A stretch of 64,000 bases of DNA from Fundidesulfovibrio agrisoli (GCF_022808715.1 NZ_JAKZKX010000003.1:62001-126000); one strand, 5' to 3'; shown: positions 28,149 through 36,782, numbered from the stretch's first letter. The notes: a model not told the origin generated them from the letters alone. Translations and numbers: made by a program.

Positions 28149-28164
28149 TGTCGGGGTGGCGACA
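28149..28164. promoter_or_regulatory. CooA-type binding site B (perfect)
   Basis: TGTCG-GGGTGG-CGACA has perfect 5-bp arms and begins at the base after site A. The two centres are 16 bp apart. A possible -10 (CATACT, 28205-28210) would place this centre about 60 bp upstream of a start near 28217. Confidence 0.75.
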
Positions 28165-28204
28165 ATTTCTTGTGCGTGATTCCGGGCGGTTGGGCCCTGG
28201 ATAG

Positions 28205-28677
28205 CATACTGTGGCGGTATGAATTTATGCTGCGGGACGCGATGAAGCTGGACGAAACCGCCGCGTTTGATTAAGGCTTTTCGAAAGACGCACGCCGTCC
28301 GTTCATTCCGGCCGGACCCATGTCGCCTGCGGCAGCTCTCACAATTCCGACAGCCGCGCGACATACCCAACCCCGGCAGCGCAGGCGCACGCAAGGAGCT
28401 CACCTTGCCGCCGCGCAGCCGACCGGCCGACCCAGAATGTCCGCCCGGCGTCCGTCATATCGGCCGGAAACCAACCCAAGTGGCTCCGGACGTAATAATA
28501 AACGCGCTCTGAACGCTGCCGCACGCAGCAGGACGGACTCGCGGGCATTGCAATGATTACTGGCTGTGTACGCCCATTGCGGCGTTTATACATAGCGGAG
28601 GGACCGCTCTCCCACTCCGCCCACCCGATTCAAGAGCCGAAGCATCCGCCTTCGGACTCGGGTGCGGCCTTTTTTTT
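28205..28677 (+). ncRNA. candidate CO-responsive noncoding RNA or cooA leader
   Basis: The region starts at a possible -10 just below two CooA-type sites and ends at an intrinsic terminator 33 bp before the cooA ATG. No frame inside has a good ribosome site and coding character. It could be a free-standing RNA of about 460 nt or a leader whose terminator attenuates cooA. The 5' end is a guess. Confidence 0.35.
28636..28677 (+). terminator. intrinsic terminator upstream of cooA
   Basis: GCATCCG (28642-28648) pairs with CGGGTGC (28659-28665) including one G-U pair. Flanking GCC/GGC lengthens the stem. Eight T follow at 28670-28677. Confidence 0.78.
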
Positions 28678-28709
28678 GCCCGCCGTTCGCCCAGTGCGAA
28701 GGGACATGT

Positions 28710-29381
28710 ATGGGAAGCCGCCTCAGATCTTCCGGCAGGAACCTGCTGGAAATCATATACAAGGAAGAAAACAAGGTCATTCTGGACGCCCTGCACGAAC
28801 GCAGCTACCGCAAAAGGCACCTGCTGTTCATGCCATACCACAAGGAAGACCTCGTATGCATCGTTAAAACAGGAAAACTGAGAATGTACATGGGCCTGGA
28901 GGGCAAGGAGCTCTCCCTGTCCATGCTCGGCCCCGGCGATATATTCAGCACACACTCCCGCGCGTATGTAGAGGCGCTGGAGGATACCACCATACTGGCG
29001 TGTCCGGTCTTCAAATTCTTCAAGGCCGCCATGGAACGCCAGGAATTCATGCTTCCCCTGCTCATGTCCCTGGGTGACATCCTCACCGGGGCCCTGAGCA
29101 TCATCGAACGTCTCTACTTCCACGACATCGACAAGCGCGTCGCGGCCTTCTTCTACGAAGAGGCCCTGTTGCGCGGTGAAAACAGCACGGACGGCATGCG
29201 CCTGCACGTCGGCCTCACTGTGGACAACATCGCCAAGATCGTCGGCTCATCCCGCCAGACGGTCTCCTCCCTCATATCCGCCATGGAAAAGAACGGCATC
29301 ATGAAGAAGCTTGCCCGTGGCGAATACCTCATCACGGACATGGAAGAACTGCGGCTCACCGCGCTGCCCTGCGCAGAGTGA
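28710..29381 (+). CDS. cooA: CooA-type CO-sensing CRP/FNR regulator
   Basis: A 223-residue CRP/FNR protein that follows CooA closely from end to end: N-terminus MGSRLR..NLLE, effector domain with GDIFSTHSRAYVEALEDTTIL, dimer helix with IERLYFHDIDKRVAAFF, and the recognition helix VGSSRQTVSSLISAMEKNGI. CooA binds heme and activates coo genes when CO displaces the N-terminal amine ligand. His82 (FSTHS) matches the axial His; the neighbouring redox-switch Cys of R. rubrum CooA is Ser80 here. The start at 28710 gives the N-terminus expected for the amine ligand and follows GAAGGGA; a frame from 28662 would add 16 residues read across the terminator. It lies 77 bp upstream of cooM. Confidence 0.88.
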   Translation: MGSRLRSSGRNLLEIIYKEENKVILDALHERSYRKRHLLFMPYHKEDLVCIVKTGKLRMYMGLEGKELSLSMLGPGDIFSTHSRAYVEALEDTTILACPVFKFFKAAMERQEFMLPLLMSLGDILTGALSIIERLYFHDIDKRVAAFFYEEALLRGENSTDGMRLHVGLTVDNIAKIVGSSRQTVSSLISAMEKNGIMKKLARGEYLITDMEELRLTALPCAE

Positions 29382-29396
29382 GAAAAGATTCACAAT

Positions 29397-29412
29397 CGTC
29401 GGCTGGACGACA
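29397..29412. promoter_or_regulatory. CooA-type site upstream of cooM
   Basis: CGTCG-GCTGGA-CGACA matches the CooA operator with one arm mismatch. Its centre is about 30 bp upstream of a weak -10 (GATAGG, 29432-29437), the class II activator geometry, and 54 bp before the cooM ATG. Confidence 0.7.
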
Positions 29413-29458
29413 GAAATAGACCCCCCTCTCGGATAGGGACGAGCAAAAGGAGGATGAC

Positions 29459-32400
29459 ATGCAACTTGCCACTTCCCTCGGACTACTCGTCGGGGCCGCG
29501 CTGCTGGTTGGCAGCGAGGTCAAGGCGTTACGGTCCTTGGGCGAACCAAAACGACTCATGGCCTTCTCGGCGCTGGCCCAGACAGGCTATGTGCTTATAG
29601 GCTTGAGTCTTGGCTCGTTCAACGGACTTACAGGTGCGTTTCTTCATATAGGCTACCAGGCCCTCATCCGCGCCCTCTGGTACACGTCGCTCAGGCGGCT
29701 GGCCGTTGGCGCTGGCGGCTGGAACCTGGAAACCCTGCGCGGCGCCGGACAGGGGCGCGAGACCCTCTCCGTGATGATGGGCTTCGCCATGTTCTGCGCC
29801 CTGGGCATCTCGCCCGTAACCGCCCCCGCGGGCAAACCCCTGGTGCTCTTCGCGGCCGTGGACGGCGGGCACATGCTCACCGCCCTGGCCATGGCCTTCT
29901 CCAGCGCCATCGCCGCCGTGTACACCGTGCGCCTCTTCCAGGCCGTCTGCCTGGAGAAGGCCGGCCCCAAGGCCGAAGGCGCCGCCAAGGCCGACCCGGT
30001 CAGCTGGGCGCTCATGGCCGCCTCGGTGCTGGCCTGCCTGTTCCCCCACGGGCTGATCCACATGGCGGCCTCCAGCGCCGCGGGCATCCTGGGCCTGGCC
30101 GACATCCCGGCCGTGGCCGAATTGGAAGGCTCCTGGCCCCTGCAGGTGCTGGTGCCCTACCTGGGCGGCTTCGCTGTCTACGCCGTGGGCCGCCTGATGC
30201 CCGCCTGGCGCTCCGCCCTGGTGCTGGCCGTCGCGGCCGCCACCGTGGCGGCCGCCTGGTTCACCCCGGGCCTGGCTCCGCTGCAGAACATGTTCACCAC
30301 GCTCTACGCGCTGGTGGGCGGCGTCATCATCGTCTACTCCCTGGGCTACGTGGGCGAGAAGCCCGGCTCCGACCGTTACTTCCTGTTCCTGTTCATGATG
30401 GTGGGCACGCTGGTGGGCCTGGCTTCGGCCAAGGACGCCGGCGGGTTCTACGTCTCCTGGGAACTGATGACCTTCAGCTCCTACATGCTGGTGGTGCACA
30501 AACGCTCCGAAGAGGCCCTCAAGGCTGGCGCGCGCTACTTCATCATGTGCGTCAGCGGCGCCTACGCCATGCAGGTGGGCCTGATGGCCCTGGTCTCCGC
30601 CGCGCCCCACGGCGCGCTCATGGACGCCGCGCAGGCCGCGCAGGCCATGGGCCCCGCCGCTGTCGCGGGCGTCGCGCTGCTGCTCCTGGGCGGCTTCGCG
30701 GTCAAGGCGGGCCTTTTCCCCCTGCACTCCTGGCTGCCGGTTGCCCACCCTGTCGCTCCTTCCTCCATCTCCGCGCCCCTCTCCGGCCTTCTGACCAAGG
30801 CGGGCGTTTTCGGCATGGCCCTGGTGCTGCCGATGCTCTTCCAGGGCTCCCTGGCGGGCACCTCGGCCTACGGCCTGCCCTTCCTGCTGACCCTGCTGGC
30901 CGCCTGCACCTTCGTGCTGGGCGAGGTCATGGCCCTGATCCAGTCCGACATCAAACGGATGCTGGCCTACTCCACCCTGGCCCAGATCGGCGAGATCGCC
31001 CTGGTGCTCTCCCTGGGCACCTGGGCCGCCACCACGGGCGCGCTGGGCCACGTGGTGAACCACGCCGTGATGAAGGACCTCCTCTTCCTCGCCGCCGGCG
31101 GCCTCATCATGCGCGCCGGAACCCAGCGCATCGACGCCCTGGCGGGCATCGGCCGGGCCATGCCCTTCACCGGGGCCTGCATGGCCCTGGGCCTGGTGGC
31201 CATCATGGGCCTGCCCCCGTTCAACGGCTTCTACAGCAAGTTCCTGATGCTGCACGCGGCCCTGGAGGCCGGCAGCGCCTGGATCGCCGTGCTGGTCCTG
31301 GCGGGCAGCCTGGTCGGCTGCGTGTACTACGGCCGCCTGATAAAGGTGCTGTTCTTCACCCCCTACAAGGGCGCCCATGTGCTCGAGACCCCCATGACCA
31401 TGCGCCTGGGCGTGGGCGCGCTGGCCGCCGTCACCGTGCTGGGCGGCCTCTTCCCCCATACCTGGCTCTCCCTGGTCACCCCCGCGGCCGACGCCCTGTT
31501 CCCCGGAGCCCACGCCGCGCTGCCCGACCTGACCGTCACCTGGGCGCTGCCCGTGATCCTGCCCCTGCTGGGCGCGGTGGCCGCCATCGTGCTGCGCGCC
31601 GACATGAAGCGCGCGGGCCTGGCCGCCACGGCGAGCCTGGTGCTGGCCGCTATCGTGCTGCTGGCCCAGTCCGGCGGCTGGGGCAGCCTGCAGTTCGCCT
31701 TCGCGCTGCTGGTGCTGCTCACCGGCGCGTGCAACATGTACTACTCCACCGGCTACATGAGCCACAGCCACACGCAGTGGCGCTTCTACGCCGTGTTCCT
31801 GACCATGATCGCGGGCCTGGTGGGCATGGGCACCGCCACCGGCTTCCTGGCCTTCTTCTGCTTCTGGGAGATCATGAGCTCCTGGCCGCTGTTCCTGGCC
31901 ATCATCCACGAGGAGAGCCCCGCCGCGCTCAAGGAAGGCACCAAGTACTTCCTGTTCAACGTGGCCGGAGCCTCCTTCCTGTTCCTGGGCGTGCTGCTGG
32001 TCGGCCGGGCCGCCGGCGGCTACGGCTTCGAGCAGGTTGCCCTGGCGCTGAAGACCCTGCCCCCCGCCGCCTGGATGACCGGCGTGTGCCTGATCGGCCT
32101 GGGCATGCTGATGAAGGCGGCCATGCTGCCCATCCGCATCGACTGGCAGATGCACCCGCCCACCGCGCCCACCCCTGTTTCCGGCTACATCTCCTCCATG
32201 CTGCTGAAGAGCGCTCCCTTCGGACTGCTCTTCCTGCGCTGGGGCCTGGCCGGAGGCGTGAACGTGGACGGCGCGGCCGCCCTGGACACCGCCATGTACG
32301 TGGGCGCGTGGATCGGCGGCATCACCATCATCTACGCGGCCATTCAGGCCCTCTTGCAGACCGGCATCAAGGAGATGCTCATCTACTCCACGGTCAGCCA

Positions 32401-33214
32401 GCTGGGTTACATCGTGATGGCCATCTGCCTCGGCACGCCGCTCGGCGTCACCGGCGGCATGCTGCACTTCTTCAACCACATGCTCTTCAAGAACCTGGCG
32501 TTCCTCTGCGCCGGCGCGCTGATGTTCGCCACGCACGCCCACAGCCTGGAGGAGCTCGGCGGCATCGGGCGCAAAATGCCCATGACGCTGATGTGCTTCG
32601 CGGTGGCGCTGTTCTCGGTGGCCGGCATGCCCCCGTTCAACGGCTTCAGCTCCAAGCTGACCATCTACTACGCGCTCATCGATCAGGGCGAGATGACTCT
32701 GGCCATCATCGCCATTCTCTCGAGTGTCATCACCTTGGCCTACTTCCTCAAGTTCATGCATTCGGCCTTCTTCGGTCAGCTCTCGCCCAAGGCCGCGCAT
32801 GCACACGAAGTGGGGCTGGCGATGCGAGCTCCCATAATGGTGCTTGCCGGGCTGTGCATCCTCACGGGTGTGTTCCCCGGCATCGCCCTGATCCCCATCG
32901 CTTCCATTCAGCAGAGCCTCGGAATCGCGCCCCTGGACGTCGGCCTCTCCGGCATCCTCTCCGGCCCCGGCGCCTCCGACATGACCCTGCTGAGCTTCAT
33001 GATCGTCCTGTCCGGCGGTTCGGTGTGGATGATCGCCCGGTACGCCACGCGCACCGTGCGCCGCACCGCCATCCACCTCTGCGGCGAGACCAGCGTGACG
33101 ACCCAGCAGACCAACGTTGCGGCGTCCAACCTGTACGCCGCGCCCCTTGAGCTCTTGGCGCGCATGAGTCGGGGTTACTTCACTCCCAAGCGCGTTGGAG
33201 GAGGCCATGACTAG
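29459..33214 (+). CDS. cooM: CooM, antiporter-like membrane subunit of CO-linked hydrogenase
   Basis: A 1251-residue polytopic protein, the size of CooM. It has a partial N-terminal NuoN/L-like segment (SALAQTGYVLIGLSLGSFNGLTGAFLH) and then two full proton-antiporter modules. Module one (about 270-700) has KAGLFPLHSWLPVAHPVAPS, the TM lysines and IKRMLAYSTLAQIGE. Module two (about 760-1190) has GIKEMLIYSTVSQLGYIVMAI and FNHMLFKNLAFL, but in place of PLHxWLPxAHP it reads PIRIDWQMHPPTAP. The protein would pump ions when electrons from CO reach protons. AGGAGG precedes the ATG. The stop overlaps cooK by eight bases. It is the first gene of the hydrogenase operon. Confidence 0.93.
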   Translation: MQLATSLGLLVGAALLVGSEVKALRSLGEPKRLMAFSALAQTGYVLIGLSLGSFNGLTGAFLHIGYQALIRALWYTSLRRLAVGAGGWNLETLRGAGQGRETLSVMMGFAMFCALGISPVTAPAGKPLVLFAAVDGGHMLTALAMAFSSAIAAVYTVRLFQAVCLEKAGPKAEGAAKADPVSWALMAASVLACLFPHGLIHMAASSAAGILGLADIPAVAELEGSWPLQVLVPYLGGFAVYAVGRLMPAWRSALVLAVAAATVAAAWFTPGLAPLQNMFTTLYALVGGVIIVYSLGYVGEKPGSDRYFLFLFMMVGTLVGLASAKDAGGFYVSWELMTFSSYMLVVHKRSEEALKAGARYFIMCVSGAYAMQVGLMALVSAAPHGALMDAAQAAQAMGPAAVAGVALLLLGGFAVKAGLFPLHSWLPVAHPVAPSSISAPLSGLLTKAGVFGMALVLPMLFQGSLAGTSAYGLPFLLTLLAACTFVLGEVMALIQSDIKRMLAYSTLAQIGEIALVLSLGTWAATTGALGHVVNHAVMKDLLFLAAGGLIMRAGTQRIDALAGIGRAMPFTGACMALGLVAIMGLPPFNGFYSKFLMLHAALEAGSAWIAVLVLAGSLVGCVYYGRLIKVLFFTPYKGAHVLETPMTMRLGVGALAAVTVLGGLFPHTWLSLVTPAADALFPGAHAALPDLTVTWALPVILPLLGAVAAIVLRADMKRAGLAATASLVLAAIVLLAQSGGWGSLQFAFALLVLLTGACNMYYSTGYMSHSHTQWRFYAVFLTMIAGLVGMGTATGFLAFFCFWEIMSSWPLFLAIIHEESPAALKEGTKYFLFNVAGASFLFLGVLLVGRAAGGYGFEQVALALKTLPPAAWMTGVCLIGLGMLMKAAMLPIRIDWQMHPPTAPTPVSGYISSMLLKSAPFGLLFLRWGLAGGVNVDGAAALDTAMYVGAWIGGITIIYAAIQALLQTGIKEMLIYSTVSQLGYIVMAICLGTPLGVTGGMLHFFNHMLFKNLAFLCAGALMFATHAHSLEELGGIGRKMPMTLMCFAVALFSVAGMPPFNGFSSKLTIYYALIDQGEMTLAIIAILSSVITLAYFLKFMHSAFFGQLSPKAAHAHEVGLAMRAPIMVLAGLCILTGVFPGIALIPIASIQQSLGIAPLDVGLSGILSGPGASDMTLLSFMIVLSGGSVWMIARYATRTVRRTAIHLCGETSVTTQQTNVAASNLYAAPLELLARMSRGYFTPKRVGGGHD

Positions 33215-34166
33215 TTTCTTCGAAGCAACATTCGCCATGCTCATCTTCCCGGGCGGCCTGTTCGCGCTGGCCGCCGGGCTGATGCTCAAGGGCGTCGACC
33301 GTAAGGCCGTGGCGCGCCTGCAGCGCCGGGTCGGCCCGCCGCTGTACCAGCCCGCGCTGGACGTGCTCAAGCTGACCGTCAAGGAAACCCTCATCCCCCA
33401 CACCGCCAACGAGCTGGCCTTCAAGCTGGCCCCGGTGCTGGGCCTCTCGGGCGTGCTGCTCACCGCGGCGGTCATGCCCATCGGCGGCGTCTGGAACGGC
33501 GTCACCGGCATGAAGGACCTGCTGGTGCTTCTGTACCTGCTGCCCCTGCCGGCCATGGCCCTGATGATCGCGGGTTCGGCCTCCAGCTCGCCCTACGGCG
33601 CGCTGGGCTTCTCCCGCGAGATGGTGGTGATGTTCGCCTACGAGATGCCGCTGATCGCCTCCTTCCTGGCGGTGGCGGTGCGCGTGGGCGGCACGGGCGG
33701 CAGCATGTTCGCCCTGGACAGCATCATCAACTACCAGATGGCCCACGGCCCCATGATCTTCGACCCGATCATGCTGCCCGCCTTCATCGCCATGCTCCTC
33801 TTCATCCCCGGAACCATGGGCGCGGGCCTGTTCGACATCCCCGAGGCCGAGCCCGAGGTTATCGAAGGGCCGCTGCTGGAATACTCCGGCCCGCTGCTGG
33901 CCATGTTCCAGCTGATGAGCGCCGTGAAGCTGGTCGTGGTGGTGGAACTGGTCGTCGCGCTGTTCATGCCCAACGGGCTGGGCGGCAACGTGCTGGTGAA
34001 CCTGGTGTGGCACCTGTTCAAGTGCCTGGCGCTGATGCTGGTGGCCGTGACCGTGTTCCGGGCCTCCACCGGCCGCCTGCGCCTGGAGCAGGGCTTCACC
34101 TTCTTCGTGAAATACACCTCGCCCCTGGCGCTCGCGAGCCTGGGTCTGGCCTACATGCTGCGCTAG
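33207..34166 (+). CDS. cooK: CooK, NuoH-like membrane subunit
   Basis: A 319-residue membrane protein with about eight helices, homologous to NuoH/EchB. Key stretches are RLQRRVGPPLYQPALDVLKLTVKE (quinone-site-like loop in complex I, here part of the hydrogenase interface), FSREMVVMFAYEMPLI, FDIPEAEPEVIEGPLLEYSGP and the final helix. It anchors the soluble hydrogenase to the ion pump. GGAGG precedes the ATG at 33207; a frame starting four codons earlier has no better site. It overlaps cooM by eight bases and is followed by cooL after 15 bp. Confidence 0.94.
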   Translation: MTSFFEATFAMLIFPGGLFALAAGLMLKGVDRKAVARLQRRVGPPLYQPALDVLKLTVKETLIPHTANELAFKLAPVLGLSGVLLTAAVMPIGGVWNGVTGMKDLLVLLYLLPLPAMALMIAGSASSSPYGALGFSREMVVMFAYEMPLIASFLAVAVRVGGTGGSMFALDSIINYQMAHGPMIFDPIMLPAFIAMLLFIPGTMGAGLFDIPEAEPEVIEGPLLEYSGPLLAMFQLMSAVKLVVVVELVVALFMPNGLGGNVLVNLVWHLFKCLALMLVAVTVFRASTGRLRLEQGFTFFVKYTSPLALASLGLAYMLR

Positions 34167-34181
34167 ACGAGAGAGGATAGC

Positions 34182-34640
34182 ATGCTCAACAAGTTCATAA
34201 ACAAGATCGCTCCCCGCTCGCCCTGGCTCTACCGGCTCAACGCCGGCTCGTGCAACGGCTGCGACGTGGAGCTGGCCACCGTCGCCCTCATCCCGCGCTA
34301 CGACGTGGAGCGCCTGGGCTGCAAATACTGCGGAAGCCCCCGCCACGCGGACATCGTGCTCATCTCCGGGCCGCTGACCTCCCGCGTGCGCGACAAGGTG
34401 CTGCGCGTGTACGACGAGATCCCGCACCCCAAGGTCACCCTGGCCTGCGGCGCCTGCCCCGTCTCGGGCGGCGTGTACCGCGACAGCTACACCGTCAACT
34501 CCCCCATCGACCAGTACATCCCCATCGACGTGGTGGTTCCCGGCTGCCCCCCCCGGCCTCATGCCATCATCGAGGGCGTGGCCCTGGCCCTGGAAATCTG
34601 GCGCAAGCGCCTGGAGGAGGGCACATGCTCCCGTTCCTGA
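34182..34640 (+). CDS. cooL: CooL, small hydrogenase subunit (NuoB-like)
   Basis: A 152-residue NuoB/EchC-type protein. The [4Fe-4S] cluster ligands are NAGSCNGCDVE, CGACPVSGG and PGCPPRP, so one proximal cluster is expected. It passes electrons from the ferredoxin subunits to the NiFe centre in CooH. It overlaps cooX by 16 bases. Confidence 0.95.
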   Translation: MLNKFINKIAPRSPWLYRLNAGSCNGCDVELATVALIPRYDVERLGCKYCGSPRHADIVLISGPLTSRVRDKVLRVYDEIPHPKVTLACGACPVSGGVYRDSYTVNSPIDQYIPIDVVVPGCPPRPHAIIEGVALALEIWRKRLEEGTCSRS

Positions 34641-35152
34641 AAGTACTCGCCCGCAACCTGCGGCAGGGCCCCAGCACGGACCCCTTCCCCTTCGCGCCCA
34701 CCTACACCCCGGCCCGTTTCAGGGGCCGCGCGGAGCTGGACGCGGAGCAGTGCATCCTCTGCGGCATCTGCCGCCACGTCTGCGCGGCCGGAGCCATCCA
34801 GTTCCGCGCGGCGGAGGACGGCTCGGGCATGGAGTTCCGCGTGTGGCACAACAGCTGCACCTATTGCGGCCTCTGCGCCCACTACTGCCCCACCAAGGCC
34901 ATCCGCATGACCAACGACTGGCACCTCTCCCACAAGGGCGAGGACATGTACTCCTTCGCGGAGACCAAGTTCGTGAAGCTGGGCCAGTGCGCCGAATGCG
35001 GCGCCACCATCCAGCCCCGGCCCGCCGCCATCGTCGAGAAGCTGGGCGCCCGCTACCCCGAGCGCTTCATGCTTTGCCCCAAATGCAAGCGCGAAACCCT
35101 GGCCAACCACGCCGCCTCGCGGAAGGTCATCCGGGTGGAGGAAGCGAGATGA
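34625..35152 (+). CDS. cooX: CooX, two-cluster ferredoxin subunit (NuoI-like)
   Basis: A 175-residue protein. Two CxxCxxCxxxC motifs (CILCGICRHVCAAGAI and CTYCGLCAHYCPTKAI) bind two [4Fe-4S] clusters. A C-terminal pair of CxxC motifs (CAECG and CPKCK) may hold a further metal. It carries electrons from CooF toward CooL. It overlaps the preceding and following genes by 16 and 4 bases. Confidence 0.94.
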   Translation: MLPFLKVLARNLRQGPSTDPFPFAPTYTPARFRGRAELDAEQCILCGICRHVCAAGAIQFRAAEDGSGMEFRVWHNSCTYCGLCAHYCPTKAIRMTNDWHLSHKGEDMYSFAETKFVKLGQCAECGATIQPRPAAIVEKLGARYPERFMLCPKCKRETLANHAASRKVIRVEEAR

Positions 35153-35697
35153 ACGAAATCGCCAAGCAGGCTCTTGAGAGCGCTTTGACCAAAGCTCTCG
35201 GGCCCGACAGCGTCTTCTGGAACAAGGACCTGAACGGCAACTCCTTCGGCTGGGTGCGCCTGGCCGACAACGACGGCCTGGCCCGCGCCGCCGCCGCCCT
35301 GGCGGGCGTCAGCGCACGGCTCATGGTCATCACCGCCTACAGGGTGGACAAGTACGCCAACTACCCCGGCCGCGAGATCGCCTACCACTTCGACCTGGAC
35401 GGCACAGTGGTCACCGTGACGGCGTCCCTGCCCACCGACGAGGACACCATCCCCTCCATCACCCGCTGGTTCCAGAACGCCGACTGGCACGAGCGCGAGT
35501 TCATGGAGCTCTACGACATCAAGGTCACCGGCCATCCCAACCCGGTGCGCCTCTTCCTGGACGCCAACGTGGAGCAGGGCGCCCTGGACCGCCTGGTCCC
35601 GCTCTCCACCATGATGAACGGCGCCTGCACCAAGACCCTGTGGGAAAAGGTCTACGCTGGCACCGAGATGCCCGACTGGGCCAAAGGAGCTCAATAA
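35149..35697 (+). CDS. cooU: CooU, NuoC-like hydrogenase subunit
   Basis: A 182-residue NuoC/EchD-type protein. The signature is DWHEREFMELYDIKVTGHPN (family ExE..D..G pattern) with RLFLD after it. It is a soluble structural subunit that pairs with CooH. Its ATG overlaps the cooX stop (ATGA), and its own stop shares a base with the cooH start (TAATG). Confidence 0.93.
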   Translation: MNEIAKQALESALTKALGPDSVFWNKDLNGNSFGWVRLADNDGLARAAAALAGVSARLMVITAYRVDKYANYPGREIAYHFDLDGTVVTVTASLPTDEDTIPSITRWFQNADWHEREFMELYDIKVTGHPNPVRLFLDANVEQGALDRLVPLSTMMNGACTKTLWEKVYAGTEMPDWAKGAQ

Positions 35698-36782
35698 TGT
35701 CCGGCACATATACCTTGCCCATCGGGCCGCTGCACGTGGCCCTGGAAGAGCCCATGTACTTCGACATCAAGGTCAAGGGCGAAACCGTCGAGTCGCTCGG
35801 CCTCTCTGCCGGGCACGTGCACCGCGGCATGGAGTCCCTGGCCATGCAGCGCAACTACCTGCAGAACGTGGTGCTCACCGAGCGCGTCTGCTCGCTGTGC
35901 TCCAACAGCCACCCCTCCACCTACTGCATGGCCGTGGAGAACCTGGCCGGCATCATGGTGCCCGAGCGCGCCCAGTACCTGCGCGTCATCGCGGACGAAG
36001 TGAAGCGCATCGCCTCCCACCTGTTCAACGTGGGCATCATGGCCCACCTGGTCGGTTTCGACTCGCTGTTCATGCACGCCATGGAAGTGCGCGAGATCAT
36101 GCAGGACGTTAAGGAAGGCGTGTACGGCAACCGCATGAACCTGGGCGCCTGCACCATCGGCGGCGTGCGTTACGACATCGACGCCGAGATGAACGCCTTC
36201 ATCCGGGGCAAGCTCGAAGAGCTCAAGCCCCATCTTGAGGAGATCTACGGGATCTACACCACCGATCCCCTGATCCTGAAGCGCACCACCGGCGTGGGCG
36301 TGCTGCCCGAGGCCGACGCCCGCCGCTACGGCGTGGTCGGCCCGGTCGCCCGGGCCTCCGGGATAGCTTACGACGTGCGCAAGAAGACCCCCTACTGCAC
36401 CTACAAGGAACTCAACTTCGACGTGCAGTGGGACACCAAGGGCGACGTGCACTCCCGCGCGCTGGTGCGCCTGCGCGAGGCCGTGGACTCCGTGAGCCTC
36501 ATCGAGCAGTGCCTGGAGCAGATGCCCGAAGGCCCCATCGAGCTGGAGCGGTTCGTGGAGATCCCCGAGGGCGAGGCCGTGGCCCGCTCCGAGGCCCCGC
36601 GCGGCGAGCTGTTCTACTACCTGCGCTCCGACGGCAGCGACACCCCCCACCGCCTGAAGTGGCGCGTGCCCACCTACATGAACTGGGAAGCGCTCCAGAC
36701 CATGATGACGGGCTGTCAGGTGGCGGACATCCCGCTCATCGTCAACAGCATCGACCCCTGCATCAGCTGCACCGAGCGCTGA
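35697..36782 (+). CDS. cooH: CooH, NiFe hydrogenase large subunit
   Basis: A 361-residue NuoD/EchE-type catalytic subunit. The four NiFe-binding cysteines are ERVCSLCSNSHPS near the N-terminus and DPCISCTER at the very C-terminus. It reduces protons to hydrogen with electrons from CO oxidation. The chain ends three residues after the last Cys, so it has no C-terminal tail to be removed by a maturation protease, as reported for CooH of R. rubrum. It starts at the TAATG overlap with cooU. An intrinsic terminator follows 24 bp later. Confidence 0.95.
   Translation: MSGTYTLPIGPLHVALEEPMYFDIKVKGETVESLGLSAGHVHRGMESLAMQRNYLQNVVLTERVCSLCSNSHPSTYCMAVENLAGIMVPERAQYLRVIADEVKRIASHLFNVGIMAHLVGFDSLFMHAMEVREIMQDVKEGVYGNRMNLGACTIGGVRYDIDAEMNAFIRGKLEELKPHLEEIYGIYTTDPLILKRTTGVGVLPEADARRYGVVGPVARASGIAYDVRKKTPYCTYKELNFDVQWDTKGDVHSRALVRLREAVDSVSLIEQCLEQMPEGPIELERFVEIPEGEAVARSEAPRGELFYYLRSDGSDTPHRLKWRVPTYMNWEALQTMMTGCQVADIPLIVNSIDPCISCTER

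Larger units (their letters stand above)
27891..28709. other. long region without a convincing gene upstream of cooA (819 bp)
   Basis: Contains two abutting CooA-type sites (28133-28164), then about 0.5 kb without a persuasive gene, closed by an intrinsic terminator (28636-28677) just before cooA. Short frames here lack ribosome sites and coding character. See the separate ncRNA entry. Confidence 0.6.

Noticed and set aside
28320-28556. A 78-codon frame between the tandem CooA sites and cooA
   Set aside because: No ribosome site, translation rich in Arg, Pro and Thr, no motif.
29528-33556. A 1342-codon minus-strand frame opposite cooM
   Set aside because: It is an antisense shadow of a GC-rich membrane protein gene with a Gln/Gly/His-biased translation.
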